A DNA stretch of 64,000 nt from Agreia bicolorata (GCF_000938265.1 NZ_JYFC01000007.1:62001-126000); one strand, 5' to 3'; positions 16,715 through 26,225 are shown, counted from the first letter of the stretch. Notes: generated by a model not told the origin, from the letters alone. A program made the numbers and translations.

Positions 16715-17638
16715 CTACGCGACGATACCCGCGTTCTCGCCGCGCTCGTAGATGCGAGCCGCCGAGCCGACGATGTTTCCGTCGGGCTCCCCGACGATCT
16801 CGTGGTCTTTGTTGTCGTACTCGAACAGGCTCAGCACGTGTCGCATGGCCTCGAGGCGAGCGCGCTTCTTGTCGTTGCTCTTCACCACGGTCCAGGGAGC
16901 GTTCTCCGTGTCGGTGTGGGCGAACATGGCCTCTTTCGCCGCCGTGTAGTCGCCCCACTTGTCGAGTGATGCGATGTCCATGGGCGAGAGCTTCCACTGC
17001 CTCACGGGGTCGACCTGGCGAATAGCGAAGCGCGTGCGCTGCTCGTCGGCGGAGACAGAGAACCAGAACTTGACCAGATCGATGCCGTCGCCCACGAGCA
17101 TCTCTTCGAACCTCGGTGTCTGGCGCATGAACTCGTCGTACTGGTCAGGGGTGCAGAATCCCATGACGCGTTCGACGCCGGCGCGGTTGTACCAGGATCG
17201 ATCGAAGAGCACGATCTCGCCCGAGGCGGGAAGGTGCTTCACATAGCGCTGGAAGTACCACTGGCTGCTCTCTCGCTCGGACGGCTTCTCGAGAGCAACA
17301 GTTCGGGCCCCGCGCGGATTGAGGTGCTCGGTGAACCGCTTGATCGTTCCACCCTTGCCAGCGGCGTCGCGGCCTTCGAAGACCACGACCAGACGGCGAT
17401 CGGACGCCTTGATCCAGTTCTGCAGTTTCAGCAACTCGATCTGCAGCAGCCGCTTGTGCAACTCGTACTCGTCGCGGCTCATGCGCTCGGCATACGGATA
17501 TCCCTCGCGCCAGGTGTCGACGTGAGTGCCGTCTCGCGAGATGAGCACGGGGTCATCGTCGTCTTCATCGAGCACCGTGTAGCCCGAGACGTCTTCGAGA
17601 TCGGGCGGAAGTGCATAGTGGCTCACGAGCTGCGTCAT
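16715..17638 (-). CDS. ppk2: Polyphosphate kinase 2
   Basis: Transfers phosphate between polyphosphate and nucleoside diphosphates. The 307-residue single-domain protein has Walker A GRDAAGKGG (about 89-97), Walker B region IVLFDRSWYNRAGVERVMG, and a lid with RQVDPVRQWKLSPMD. One-domain length fits class I PPK2, which favours NDP phosphorylation. The frame extends 22 codons upstream, but ATG 17638 begins the family N-terminus and follows a TAGCGT -10 by eight bases. Confidence 0.9.
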   Translation of the reverse strand: MTQLVSHYALPPDLEDVSGYTVLDEDDDDPVLISRDGTHVDTWREGYPYAERMSRDEYELHKRLLQIELLKLQNWIKASDRRLVVVFEGRDAAGKGGTIKRFTEHLNPRGARTVALEKPSERESSQWYFQRYVKHLPASGEIVLFDRSWYNRAGVERVMGFCTPDQYDEFMRQTPRFEEMLVGDGIDLVKFWFSVSADEQRTRFAIRQVDPVRQWKLSPMDIASLDKWGDYTAAKEAMFAHTDTENAPWTVVKSNDKKRARLEAMRHVLSLFEYDNKDHEIVGEPDGNIVGSAARIYERGENAGIVA

Positions 17639-17652
17639 GAAGCCTGACGCTA
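17639..17652 (-). promoter_or_regulatory. Near-leaderless promoter of ppk2
   Basis: TAGCGT (17652-17647, minus strand) lies eight bases before ATG 17638. No clear Shine-Dalgarno sequence. Confidence 0.35.
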
Positions 17653-17702
17653 TCCGTCGGAGGCATCCACTCGGTGTCCGCCGGGTGGACTGCGGGTTAA
17701 CC

Positions 17703-17747
17703 ACGACAGCCCTCCAGCGGATAGCGGATCCACTGAAGGGCTGTCGT
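17703..17747 (-). terminator. Hairpin terminator after dps
   Basis: ACGACAGCCCT and AGGGCTGTCGT form an 11-bp perfect stem, extended by CAG/CTG after one mismatch. It sits just after the dps stop. Only GGTTAA follows, so termination may be weak or factor-dependent. Confidence 0.55.
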
Positions 17748-17758
17748 TCGAGCTGTCT

Positions 17759-18247
17759 TTACTCTGCGATGTGCGCGGCGAGGAACCAGCGCGACTTCTC
17801 GAGGCCACGGGCAATCTCGAGGACGACGTCCTGGCTGGTGAGGTCGATGTCGTTGAGCTCGGTGATGGCCTTGCGAACGCCCACCAGCGTCGCGTCGATC
17901 TGAGCGACCATCGCGGCGATCATGTACTCGGAGCGCTGGAAGCCGGGCTCCATGGTGGGGATGACGGTTTTGGCCGCGACGGTGTCGATGCGGGCGTCGA
18001 GCGGAAGGCCGAGGGCTACGACGCGCTCGGCAGCGAGGTCGGCCCAGTCCTGGGCGTGGCTCACGACGTTGTCGAACAGCTCGTGCACGCCGATGAAGTT
18101 GGCGCCGCGAACGTGCCAGTGCGCCTGCTTGCCGTTGATCGCGAGGGCCTGGAGGTCGACGACGATCGGGGCGAGGAACTGGGCCGTGGCGGCAGCGACG
18201 TCGGGGCTCGTCGAGCTGGTGGGAACGGTGACGGTTGTGTTGGTCAT
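17759..18247 (-). CDS. dps: Dps-family DNA protection ferritin
   Basis: A dodecameric mini-ferritin that oxidises and stores iron and may shield DNA in stress. The 162 residues contain the ferroxidase signature AHWHVRGANFIGVHELFD followed by DWADLAAERV, giving the intersubunit His/Asp/Glu ligands (His43, His55, Asp59 and the AER glutamate). The usual Asn after W is His here (HWH). ATG 18247 is preceded by AGGAG at seven bases; the frame upstream is leader. A promoter TTGCGG-N16-TACGGT lies upstream. It is divergent from the two-component operon. Confidence 0.93.
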   Translation of the reverse strand: MTNTTVTVPTSSTSPDVAAATAQFLAPIVVDLQALAINGKQAHWHVRGANFIGVHELFDNVVSHAQDWADLAAERVVALGLPLDARIDTVAAKTVIPTMEPGFQRSEYMIAAMVAQIDATLVGVRKAITELNDIDLTSQDVVLEIARGLEKSRWFLAAHIAE

Positions 18248-18278
18248 TGTGTGACTCCTATCGTGTCTGACTCGTATA

Positions 18279-18306
18279 ACCGTACTCAGCACAGATTGTT
18301 CCGCAA
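18279..18306 (-). promoter_or_regulatory. Candidate dps promoter
   Basis: On the minus strand TTGCGG (18306-18301) and TACGGT (18284-18279) are spaced 16 nt apart and lead to dps with a leader of about 25 nt. Confidence 0.45.
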
Positions 18307-18324
18307 GCAAGCTGAGGCTGGGCT

Positions 18325-18357
18325 AACCATGGTTTGACCGGGGGTTAACCCCCGGTC
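18325..18357. promoter_or_regulatory. Two adjacent perfect palindromes, likely operators
   Basis: AACCATGGTT (18325-18334) is a 10-bp palindrome. One base later a perfect 22-bp palindrome runs 18336-18357, with half-site GACCGGGGGTT. Both lie 56-88 bp before the histidine kinase gene and downstream of nothing but the dps promoter, as expected for a regulator binding region. Confidence 0.6.
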
Positions 18358-18412
18358 GATTCCGGATGCCGGTCGCATGTCGGCGGGGCGACGTGACGGC
18401 CAGGGTTGAGGC

Positions 18413-19831
18413 ATGACAACAGGCATAGCAACACAGACACTCGACATGACACACCAGCTGGACTCTGCCACGCTGGACACGATGATCGACTCCGACGGCG
18501 CGGCACCGGTGCAGAGCCGGTTCCGCCGACGCTGGGCCAGGGTGCCTCGAGAACTCGGCTTTCTGCTCGCCACGCTGCCCGTGGTCACGCTGGCGTTCAG
18601 CGTGCTCGTCACTCTGTTCTCGCTTGGCGCTTCGACCTTCGTATTTCTCGGCGGCGTCTTCGTGATGGCCGCAGCCGTCGTCTCGGCTCGATGGTTCGGG
18701 GCGGTCGAGCTGGGGCGTCTCGAGGCGGCCGGTATGCCGCCGATCGCCCGTCCAATATGGAGTGTCGAGCGGCGCAGCGGAGCCATCGGATGGCTCAAGC
18801 ACTATCTGGGCGATGGGCACTACTGGCTCTACCTTCTGCACGGCGGAGTCGTGAACTTCGCTGTGGGTGTCGCGACCTGGTGCGTCGCGATCACGTGGCT
18901 CGTGGGAGGCCTCGGCGGGCTGAGCTACGGCATCTGGTCACGGTTCGTGCCCCAGCACGGGTCGGGAAACCTCTGGCTCAACAAGGTGATCCTCGATTTC
19001 GTCGTTCCCGGCCTGCAGCTAGGCAATGATCCCGGCGTTCTTCAGCGGAACGAGACGATCCTCTACACGCTGCTCGGCCTCGCGATGCTGGCGACGCTGC
19101 CGTTTGTCACTCACGGCCTCGTGAGAATCCACCAGGGGATCGCCCACGGCATGCTCGGCCGATTCGCATCCGACGACCTCAAGCGCGAGGTCGCCGCTCT
19201 GGGCGCATCCCGCGACGCGGCCGTCTCCGCCGAGGACCACAGTCTCCGCCGACTCGAGCGAGACATCCACGATGGCCCGCAGCAGCGCCTCGTGCGCCTG
19301 CAGTTCGATCTGGCCAGCGCCGAGCGGGCGCTCGACTCCGATCCGGCCGCTGCTCGAGCCTTGCTCGAAGGGGCCAGGGAGCAATCGCGTGAGACGCTCG
19401 AGGAGCTCCGGGGGCTGTCTCGAGGCTTTGCTCCGCCCCTGTTGCAAGACCGTGGCTTGGCGGCCGCGCTCGAATCGCTCGCCGCTCGCAGCACCGTGCC
19501 CACGAGCATCCGACTGTCGTTGGGGGAGTCGGAGATCGCACCCGAGGTGGAGCGCAGCGTCTACTTCATCGCCGCCGAGCTTCTGTCGAACGTCGCGAAG
19601 CATGCGGCCGCGACCACGGCCACGGTATCGGCATCGACCCGTGAATCGGATGCCGGTGAGCACGTTCTCGAACTGACCGTGTTCGATGACGGCGTCGGGG
19701 GAGCCGCTGAGGCTGCCGGCCACGGGCTGGCAGGGCTCGCCGAGCGGGTGAGCGGATTGCGAGGCGAGTTCTCGATCACCTCGCCCGCGGGCGGCCCCAC
19801 CATGGTCGCGACGCGCATCCCCTTATCCTGA
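18413..19831 (+). CDS. Membrane histidine kinase, NarL/LuxR-type two-component system
   Basis: Autophosphorylates on His and passes phosphate to the response regulator that follows. The 472-residue protein has hydrophobic helices at about 50-95, 140-165 and 215-235 (a PspC-less sensor region with short loops), a coiled linker, then HisKA_3 LERDIHDGPQQRLVRL with His286, and an HATPase domain with ELLSNVAKHA and the glycine motif GHGLAGLAERV. The stimulus is unknown; no extracytoplasmic sensor domain is obvious, so it may sense membrane state. It is five bases from its regulator. Confidence 0.9.
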   Translation: MTTGIATQTLDMTHQLDSATLDTMIDSDGAAPVQSRFRRRWARVPRELGFLLATLPVVTLAFSVLVTLFSLGASTFVFLGGVFVMAAAVVSARWFGAVELGRLEAAGMPPIARPIWSVERRSGAIGWLKHYLGDGHYWLYLLHGGVVNFAVGVATWCVAITWLVGGLGGLSYGIWSRFVPQHGSGNLWLNKVILDFVVPGLQLGNDPGVLQRNETILYTLLGLAMLATLPFVTHGLVRIHQGIAHGMLGRFASDDLKREVAALGASRDAAVSAEDHSLRRLERDIHDGPQQRLVRLQFDLASAERALDSDPAAARALLEGAREQSRETLEELRGLSRGFAPPLLQDRGLAAALESLAARSTVPTSIRLSLGESEIAPEVERSVYFIAAELLSNVAKHAAATTATVSASTRESDAGEHVLELTVFDDGVGGAAEAAGHGLAGLAERVSGLRGEFSITSPAGGPTMVATRIPLS

Positions 19832-19835
19832 GGGT

Positions 19836-20516
19836 GTGAGTGATCGAGACGACAAGCCACCGTCGGCTGGCAGGATCCGTCTTGTTCTCGCAGAGGACTC
19901 GCTGCTGCTGCGCGAGGGTCTCGTGCGGCTCTTCGCCGAGGCTGGGTTCGAGACGGCGGCCGCCTACGGCGATGCCGAAGCGTTGCTGGCAGATGTCGCT
20001 GAGGTGCGCCCCGACGTGGCTATTCTCGACGTTCGGATGCCGCCGACGTTCCGCGACGAGGGTGTGCGTGCGGCGCTCGATCTGCGCCGGCGGCATCCGG
20101 AAATCGGCATCCTGCTGCTGAGCCAATATGTCGAGGAGACCTACGCGGTAGAGCTTCTGGCGGCCGGTGAGAACGGCGTGGGGTATCTGTTGAAAGACCG
20201 CTTGGCGTCGCTCGACGAGCTGAGGGATGCGGTGACGCGTATCGCATCTGGGGGCACGGTGCTCGACGAACAGGTTGTGCGGCATCTGCTCGGGCGGCGC
20301 CGAGACCCGCTGTCAACACTCACCGCGCGGGAGCGAGACGTGATCGCCCTGATGGCCGAGGGGCGAACGAATGCCGGCATCGCCTCCCAGCTCGTTGTGG
20401 GAACGGGAGCGGTCGAGAAGCACGTCTCGAGCATCTTCTCGAAGCTTGGCCTCGACGACTCCGGTACTGATCATCGCCGCGTCTTGGCCGTGCTCGCCTG
20501 GCTGCGCGCATCCTGA
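19836..20516 (+). CDS. LuxR/NarL-family response regulator
   Basis: DNA-binding partner of the kinase before it. The 226 residues have a receiver domain (about 13-130) with acidic pocket AED (19-21), phosphoacceptor Asp65 in AILDVRMPP, and the conserved Lys in YLLKDR. The C-terminal helix-turn-helix is LTARERDVIALMAEGRTNAG through VEKHVSSIFSKL. GTG 19836 is the start. The adjacent perfect palindromes upstream of the operon are candidate sites for this dimeric regulator. Confidence 0.92.
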   Translation: MSDRDDKPPSAGRIRLVLAEDSLLLREGLVRLFAEAGFETAAAYGDAEALLADVAEVRPDVAILDVRMPPTFRDEGVRAALDLRRRHPEIGILLLSQYVEETYAVELLAAGENGVGYLLKDRLASLDELRDAVTRIASGGTVLDEQVVRHLLGRRRDPLSTLTARERDVIALMAEGRTNAGIASQLVVGTGAVEKHVSSIFSKLGLDDSGTDHRRVLAVLAWLRAS

Positions 20517-20542
20517 ACTCGTCGCGGCGAGGGGGCTGTACG

Positions 20543-23500
20543 TCAGCGCAAGGAGGAGATAGTGCCGACGAAGGTCTTGAGATTGCGCACCCGATGCTCA
20601 TATCTCGCGGCCACGGCGATGAGAACTACGCCGCCGATTCCCAGCCAGATCCACCACGGTACGGCCGAATAGAGCCCCTGGATCCAAGGCCAGGATTGGG
20701 CGAGCGCGTGTATGAGCAGAACGCTCCCGCTGACGATGAGTGGCGCCTGCCAACGCAGCGCGATGGCAACGACGACGACCGCCACCGACACGACGCCGAG
20801 CGCGATGACGCGCCAGAGGTCTGTGCTGCCGAAGTCGGCGAGGAGCGACGGAACGAGAAGCACGGCGAGTCCCGGGCCGAGATGCGGCCACGTGCGAGCG
20901 GCGGCGTCGCGGCTCAGAGCGGCGAGGCCTGACGCGATCAGCGCGAGGGCGACAGGTGCCGTTGCCAGTTCGAAAGGATCCGCCGCGCCGGTCACGAGGC
21001 CGGTGATGCCGACGGCGACCAGGAGGCAGAGCGCGGTGTAGTACGAGACGTGGTCGAGCGGCACTCGACGATGCACCGCCGCGCCGACCGCGGCACCGAC
21101 GAATGCCGTGTTCACGATAACGAGACGTGCCGACGCAGACGTCTCCGGCAACGTGACCAGGCATACGATCGTGCTCAGACCGACGAGTGCGATGGCCAAG
21201 GGAATGCCGAGTTGGGCGACGCGGAATGGCATGGCGCGTCGCCTCGTCCAGACGATCGAGGTCACGATCAGAGCGATCGCGGCAGGAAGCACCCAGAGTT
21301 CGGGGAACGGCGCGCCGTCTGCGGGCAGGACGGCGTCGCGGATGGTGCGCGCGAGTCCCACCGCGATGAGAACACTGATGCCCGAATACAGTGCGCTGTC
21401 TCGCACGAGGATGCCGCGGATCACGCGGGGTGCGACGAGTGCCGCAGCGGTCAGAGCGGCGGCGATAGAGAGCACGGCGACTCCGCGAGTCGGCCCTTCC
21501 GTGATCGAGGCCAGTGCGGAGGGCGCGAGCGCGATCACGAGAGCCGCGGCGAACAGAGTCGAGCGGCCGGATGCCACGGCCGATATCGGCTGCCTGAAAA
21601 CGGCGATGGTGGCGGCGAGACACAGCAGCAAGCCGGCCACGGGCAGTGTGTACGGTTCGATGTCGGCGACGCCTCGGAATGCGAGGAATTGCCAGAGCGC
21701 TGCACTGGCGAGGATGCACGACAACGTGCCGACGAAACGTCGCGGCGACTGGCTCGTGAACGGATTGCCGTCGGTGAACGCGACGATGAGCGGCGTCACC
21801 GCGAGCAGAAGGAGAATCAGCCACGTGTTCTCGCCGGGGCTGATCAGGCAGCGGGCGATGCTCACGATGACGATGAGGGCGATCGCGCATTCCCACGCGA
21901 TGCGAGCGCCGCCGCGTATGCCGGACGCGGTTCGTGCGAACAGCGCCGCTCCGAGAGCGGCCGACAGAATCGCCGCGGCCGGTGCCGCGAGCTCACCGAG
22001 CAGGGTCGCTGATGACACGGCGGCGTCGGAGACTGCGGAGAGAGCTGCCGCGAGCCAGAGCGGTGCCAGGCCTGCCAGCACGACGCGTTCGACGGTGTTC
22101 GCCACGGAGCCGCGACTCTGCCATGTAACAGCCGCGACGGTGAGGCCGAGCGCGATCGCGATGCGGGCGACGTGATCGATGGTCGAGGTGGCGCCCGCAG
22201 CGAAGAGTACGAGCGAACTGACGGCCGCTGCGGGCAGGGCGACGATCGCTGTGGCTCGCAGATCCAGTGCGCCGCGTGGCGCGTGGGCTAAGCGGCTGCG
22301 CAGAACCAGCGGCACCAGGCAGAGGAGGAGCGCAGCGGCGGCGCCGGGAAGAGCGGTGAAGTCTGTCGGACCAGGAAGCGAGGGACTCGCGAGGAACACG
22401 CGCCAGCCGGAGATCCAAGGAACCAGCAATGTCACCTCGGCGAACCCGATAGCCACGGCCAGAGCGGTGAGCAGAGCCCGCACGACCGACGCTGCGCGGG
22501 TGCCTGGTGTGACGGCGAAGCGTGATGCGACGATGAGTGCGGTTGCAGTGAGGATGCCCGGCAGCCACAGCGCTGAGCTCGCGTGAGCGAGCACGACGAC
22601 AGCGAAGGTCGCCACGCCGAGAACGATCGCAGCGACAACTCGCACCGCTGGGACACGTCGCCCACGCGTCGCTAGAAGAACGGAGAGCCCGGTGGCGGCG
22701 ACGAACGTATAGGCGAGGAGCGCGAGCAGAACGCTGCCTCCATGGCTGGCCGCGGCGAGCAGCGCCAGGCCGGCGAGGCCGGCCACGGTGGCGGTGGCGG
22801 CCGCAGGCATCCGAACGAGACGGATGGCCACAGCACCGAGGACGGCTGCGACGGTCGGGGCGAGTACGGCGGCCCAGGCGCCGAGGTTGGGGGCGATGCC
22901 GACCGCGTCGCCCAGAGACGCCTGCCACAGGAGGTGGCGTGGAATCACGGAGCCGAGGACATGAACCGGGGCGAGTCCGATGCCCGGCGCCAGGAGGGCC
23001 ACGGCGACGACGAGGGCAGGAATTCGTGCTCCGGCGAACGTGAATGACGCGAGCTGATTCGTCGAGGTGCGCGCGCCGACGACGAAGAAGGCGATGGCGA
23101 TGACGCCGGCTGCGGCTCCTGGTGCCCAGAGATTCCATTCCGTCGGCGCCTCGCGAAGGATCGCCACCGCCGGCGCCAGCGATGCCGACAGGCCCAGCAG
23201 AACCGATGCCGTGCGGCTCCAGCCGCGGCCTCCGTGCTCGGATCGTAGCCGAATGACGTATGCGCCCCACGCCAGAGCTGACACCGAGTAGGACACAGCG
23301 GACGATCCGGGGGCGTCTGGTAGGAGCAGTGCGGCAGGCACGAGCGCCGCGGCCATCGCTGCGAAGACGATGGACCGCGCAAGGGCGCTCTCGCTTGACC
23401 GTTCGGCGATCTGCGGCAGAAGGAGTCCGGAGGCACCGGCGGCCACCAGGCCTGCCCACCAGGCGAGGCCCGAGTCGACAGGATGAAGCGCGCCGACCAC

Positions 23501-24343
23501 GGTGAGAGCGATACCGGCCGGGGCAAGAAGCAAGCCGCCGAGCCGCGCGAAGCGGAGCCTGGAGAGTCGATGAAGCACCTCGAGCAGCGCGGCCAGAGCG
23601 AGAAGACCGACGCCGGAGAACACGGCCGGGGCGATCGACGCGGAACCGAACAGTTCTGCGCCCCGAATGAACTCGAGCACACCGATCAGGATGACCGCAC
23701 CCGTCACTCCGACGCCCTCGGCGGTGGCCGGTAGGCGGCGGTGCTTGAGGAGCCAGGCAACGCCGAACACAGCAAAGCCCGCTAATGCTGTGACGACAAC
23801 ACGTACCTCGACGGTGGCGAAGAGATAGGCGACGGTCACGAAGAACAGCGCGAAGACGGAGAGTAGAACGATGCCCGTCACGAGCAGAAAGACCTGCACA
23901 CCAGAACGTCGAGGGCGTGTGTCGGGGGCTTCGGGCGGGCGCAAGGCGCTCGCCGACGGCGCGGCAGCCGGGAACGGGGGAGCGGTGACCGTCGCGGCGG
24001 CCGCGCTCGCGGCATCCGGCATATTTATGGGCGTGCGTTGGGGTGGCGTCTGCTGAATGTCGGCGGCAGGCTGAACCTGAGCGATCGTCTGTTCGGTGAG
24101 TTGTTCGTTCCACATGCGCTCGATCAGTTCGCGTCGGTGGCGTTCGGCATCGACGAGCGTGTTCGAGGCGGCGATCAGCTCTGCGGCCAAGGGAACAGCC
24201 AATTCGAGGCCGCAGGAGTGGCAACGGCTGCTGCGGAGAGTCGCGAAGCAACGAGGGCAGAGGGTGGTGTCAGCGAAGGCCTGAGGTGTCGCGGGCCAGG
24301 CGGCTCTCGAAGCGGGAATGGCGGCAGGCACGGGGTCTGTCAT
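20543..24343 (-). CDS. Giant multi-spanning membrane protein, SCO7613-type, with N-terminal zinc ribbon
   Basis: Function unknown. The 1266-residue protein opens with a zinc ribbon C29-x2-C32-x8-C41-x2-C44, a helical segment (about 50-80), a Pro/Ala-rich stretch to about 135, then more than thirty hydrophobic helices in close succession to the C-terminus with very short loops. I match it to the actinobacterial SCO7613 C-terminal membrane proteins from memory. GTG 24349 is two codons upstream of ATG 24343; neither has a strong ribosome site. It is monocistronic and convergent with the response regulator gene. Confidence 0.75.
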   Translation of the reverse strand: MTDPVPAAIPASRAAWPATPQAFADTTLCPRCFATLRSSRCHSCGLELAVPLAAELIAASNTLVDAERHRRELIERMWNEQLTEQTIAQVQPAADIQQTPPQRTPINMPDAASAAAATVTAPPFPAAAPSASALRPPEAPDTRPRRSGVQVFLLVTGIVLLSVFALFFVTVAYLFATVEVRVVVTALAGFAVFGVAWLLKHRRLPATAEGVGVTGAVILIGVLEFIRGAELFGSASIAPAVFSGVGLLALAALLEVLHRLSRLRFARLGGLLLAPAGIALTVVGALHPVDSGLAWWAGLVAAGASGLLLPQIAERSSESALARSIVFAAMAAALVPAALLLPDAPGSSAVSYSVSALAWGAYVIRLRSEHGGRGWSRTASVLLGLSASLAPAVAILREAPTEWNLWAPGAAAGVIAIAFFVVGARTSTNQLASFTFAGARIPALVVAVALLAPGIGLAPVHVLGSVIPRHLLWQASLGDAVGIAPNLGAWAAVLAPTVAAVLGAVAIRLVRMPAAATATVAGLAGLALLAAASHGGSVLLALLAYTFVAATGLSVLLATRGRRVPAVRVVAAIVLGVATFAVVVLAHASSALWLPGILTATALIVASRFAVTPGTRAASVVRALLTALAVAIGFAEVTLLVPWISGWRVFLASPSLPGPTDFTALPGAAAALLLCLVPLVLRSRLAHAPRGALDLRATAIVALPAAAVSSLVLFAAGATSTIDHVARIAIALGLTVAAVTWQSRGSVANTVERVVLAGLAPLWLAAALSAVSDAAVSSATLLGELAAPAAAILSAALGAALFARTASGIRGGARIAWECAIALIVIVSIARCLISPGENTWLILLLLAVTPLIVAFTDGNPFTSQSPRRFVGTLSCILASAALWQFLAFRGVADIEPYTLPVAGLLLCLAATIAVFRQPISAVASGRSTLFAAALVIALAPSALASITEGPTRGVAVLSIAAALTAAALVAPRVIRGILVRDSALYSGISVLIAVGLARTIRDAVLPADGAPFPELWVLPAAIALIVTSIVWTRRRAMPFRVAQLGIPLAIALVGLSTIVCLVTLPETSASARLVIVNTAFVGAAVGAAVHRRVPLDHVSYYTALCLLVAVGITGLVTGAADPFELATAPVALALIASGLAALSRDAAARTWPHLGPGLAVLLVPSLLADFGSTDLWRVIALGVVSVAVVVVAIALRWQAPLIVSGSVLLIHALAQSWPWIQGLYSAVPWWIWLGIGGVVLIAVAARYEHRVRNLKTFVGTISSLR

Positions 24344-24403
24344 GTGCACAGCGTGTCAGACATCGTGGATCTTACGCAGCAGGTGCGTGCGATCTGTGGA
24401 TGA

Positions 24404-24436
24404 AAAAAGCCCCCGAGAACAATTCGGGGGCTTTTT
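24404..24436. terminator. Bidirectional intrinsic terminator
   Basis: GCCCCCGA and TCGGGGGC form an 8-bp stem with a 7-nt loop, flanked by A6 on one side and T5 on the other. On the minus strand it lies directly after tRNA-Gly and separates it from the membrane protein gene. Confidence 0.9.
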
Positions 24437-24444
24437 CTACGACG

Positions 24445-24515
24445 AGGGGCTGACGAGAATCGAACTCGCATCATCTGTTTGGAAGACAGAGGCTTTACCA
24501 CTAAGCTACAGCCCC
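24445..24515 (-). tRNA. tRNA-Gly (anticodon UCC)
   Basis: A 71-nt cloverleaf on the minus strand. The acceptor arms GGGGCTG / CAGCCCC pair perfectly. The anticodon loop is CTTCCAA on a CTGT/ACAG-type stem, giving UCC, and the T arm holds GAGTTCGATTCTC. CCA is not encoded. It reads GGA (and possibly GGG) codons. An intrinsic terminator follows. Confidence 0.95.
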
Positions 24516-24550
24516 GAAACGGGAGTGTGCGCCGCAAGCGGCACTGGAAC

Positions 24551-24581
24551 ATCGTAGTACACAGTTTCCCCCTGCGCGTAA
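24551..24581 (-). promoter_or_regulatory. Candidate tRNA-Gly promoter
   Basis: On the minus strand TTACGC and TACGAT (24556-24551) are about 19 nt apart, and TACGAT is 35 nt before the mature tRNA. Confidence 0.35.
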
Positions 24582-24628
24582 CCGGCGCCGCGAAAATGCA
24601 CAGCGGCCCTCCAGACTGTGCAGTAGAC

Positions 24629-24659
24629 TTGCCGAGGCCAATTCGCCCGGCACTACCCT
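24629..24659 (+). promoter_or_regulatory. Candidate tRNA-Pro promoter
   Basis: TTGCCG (24629-24634) and TACCCT (24654-24659) are spaced 19 nt apart, about 60 nt before the tRNA. Other than this the 24516-24718 interval shows nothing. Confidence 0.35.
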
Positions 24660-24718
24660 CGTGCCACACGCCCTGTGCGTTACCCGGTGACTGGCCTCAC
24701 GGGACTTGTGACGAGAAC

Positions 24719-24796
24719 CGGGGCGTAGCTCAGCTTGGCTAGAGCGCCCGTTTTGGGGGCGGGAGGTCGCAGGTTCGAATCCTGTCGCCCCGACCA
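24719..24796 (+). tRNA. tRNA-Pro (anticodon UGG)
   Basis: Acceptor arms CGGGGCG / CGCCCCG pair perfectly, the anticodon stem CCCGT / GCGGG encloses TTTGGGG giving UGG, and the T arm contains AGGTTCGAATCCT. CCA is encoded at 24794-24796. It lies 76 bp before tig and could be cotranscribed with it. Confidence 0.95.
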
Positions 24797-24872
24797 CAGC
24801 GCGAGTTCCCCAGTACCACTTTGATCCAGCCAAACGGTGCAGCACAGTACTAACCCTCAGGAGAAGCCAAAC

Positions 24873-26219
24873 GTGAAGACCACGGTCGAACAGCTCAGCC
24901 CGACACGCGTGAAGATCGCCATCTCGGTCACCCCCGACGAGCTGAAGCCCAGCATTGATCACGCATACGGCCACATCGCCGAGTCGATCAACATCCCCGG
25001 CTTCCGCAAGGGCAAAGTTCCGCCGCCCCTGATCGACCAGCGCGTCGGCAAGGAAGCCGTGCTCGAGCATGCCGTCAACGACGGACTCGACGGCTTCTAC
25101 CGCCAGGCGATCACCGAGAACGAGCTTCGCCCGCTCGGCAAGCCGTCTGCAGACATCGTCGAGTGGCCCAGCAAGAAGGACTTCTCCGGAGACCTCGAGC
25201 TCGCCATCGAGGTCGATGTGCGCCCCGAGATCACCCTCCCCGACTACAACGACCTCGAGGTCACCGTCGATGCCGTCGAGGTGTCCGACGACGACATCGA
25301 GACCGAGCTTCAGAACCTGCGCAGCCGGTTCGGAACGCTCGTCACGGTCGACCGTCCGGCCAAGACGGGCGACTTCGCTCAGCTCGACCTGGTCGCCACG
25401 ATCGATGGCGCCGAGGTGGACAAGGCCACGGGAATCTCCTACGAGGTCGGATCGGGCGAACTGCTCGAGGGCATCGACGAGGCGCTCGACTCCCTCTCGG
25501 CCGGCGAGTCCACCACGTTCGAGGCGCCGCTGCTTGGCGGAGACCACGCTGGATCCGACGCGCTCGTGTCGGTGTCGTTGCTCGCGGTCAAGGAGCGCGA
25601 GCTTCCCGAGGCCGACGACGACTTCGCTCAGATCGCTAGCGAATTCGACACGCTCGACGAACTGAAGGCCGACCTCAAGAACACGGTCGCCAAGCAGAAG
25701 GCGTTCGGCCAGGCATCCGCCGCTCGCACCAAGCTGGTCGAGACCCTCCTCGAGAAGGTCGATGTCGCCGTTCCGCCCGCACTCATCGAAGACGAGGTGC
25801 ACCGTCACCTCGAGGGCGAGAACCGCCTCGAAGACGACGAGCACCGCGCCGAGGTGACCGCCTCGAGCGAGAGCACCTTCCGCACCCAGATTCTTCTCGA
25901 CGCCGTCGCAGAGAAGGAGCAGGTCAAGGTCGGCCAGGACGAGCTGACGCAGTACCTCGTGCAGAGTGCCGCGCAGTACGGCATGGAGCCGAACGAGTTC
26001 GTTCAGGCGCTCGACCAGAGCGGCCAGATTCCCGCCATGGTCGGCGAGGTCGCCCGCAACAAGGCGCTCGCGATTCTGCTCGGCAAGGCCAAGGTCGTCG
26101 ACACCGACGGCAAGGCCGTCGACCTCAAGGAGTTCGCTGCGGTCGTCTCGGAGCCCGATGACGCCATCGACGAGCACGAGGGTCACGACCACGACGACCA
26201 CGCGGGCCACTCGCACTAG
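24873..26219 (+). CDS. tig: Trigger factor chaperone/peptidyl-prolyl isomerase
   Basis: Ribosome-bound chaperone that receives nascent chains. The 448 residues carry the N-terminal ribosome-binding domain with the signature GFRKGKVP, a central FKBP-type isomerase domain (about 160-245, [14 protein letters not shown]) and a helical C-terminal domain. The tail [14 protein letters not shown] is a His/Asp-rich stretch that could bind metal. GTG 24873 is chosen because AGGAGA precedes it; the ATG 12 codons upstream has no site. The gene precedes the clp region by several kb, a common actinobacterial arrangement. Confidence 0.95.
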   Translation: MKTTVEQLSPTRVKIAISVTPDELKPSIDHAYGHIAESINIPGFRKGKVPPPLIDQRVGKEAVLEHAVNDGLDGFYRQAITENELRPLGKPSADIVEWPSKKDFSGDLELAIEVDVRPEITLPDYNDLEVTVDAVEVSDDDIETELQNLRSRFGTLVTVDRPAKTGDFAQLDLVATIDGAEVDKATGISYEVGSGELLEGIDEALDSLSAGESTTFEAPLLGGDHAGSDALVSVSLLAVKERELPEADDDFAQIASEFDTLDELKADLKNTVAKQKAFGQASAARTKLVETLLEKVDVAVPPALIEDEVHRHLEGENRLEDDEHRAEVTASSESTFRTQILLDAVAEKEQVKVGQDELTQYLVQSAAQYGMEPNEFVQALDQSGQIPAMVGEVARNKALAILLGKAKVVDTDGKAVDLKEFAAVVSEPDDAIDEHEGHDHDDHAGHSH

Positions 26220-26225
26220 TCGTTT

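Noticed and set aside
24501-26216. 571-codon minus-strand open frame over tig and tRNA-Pro
   Set aside because: Covers a tRNA and the trigger factor gene; shadow frame.
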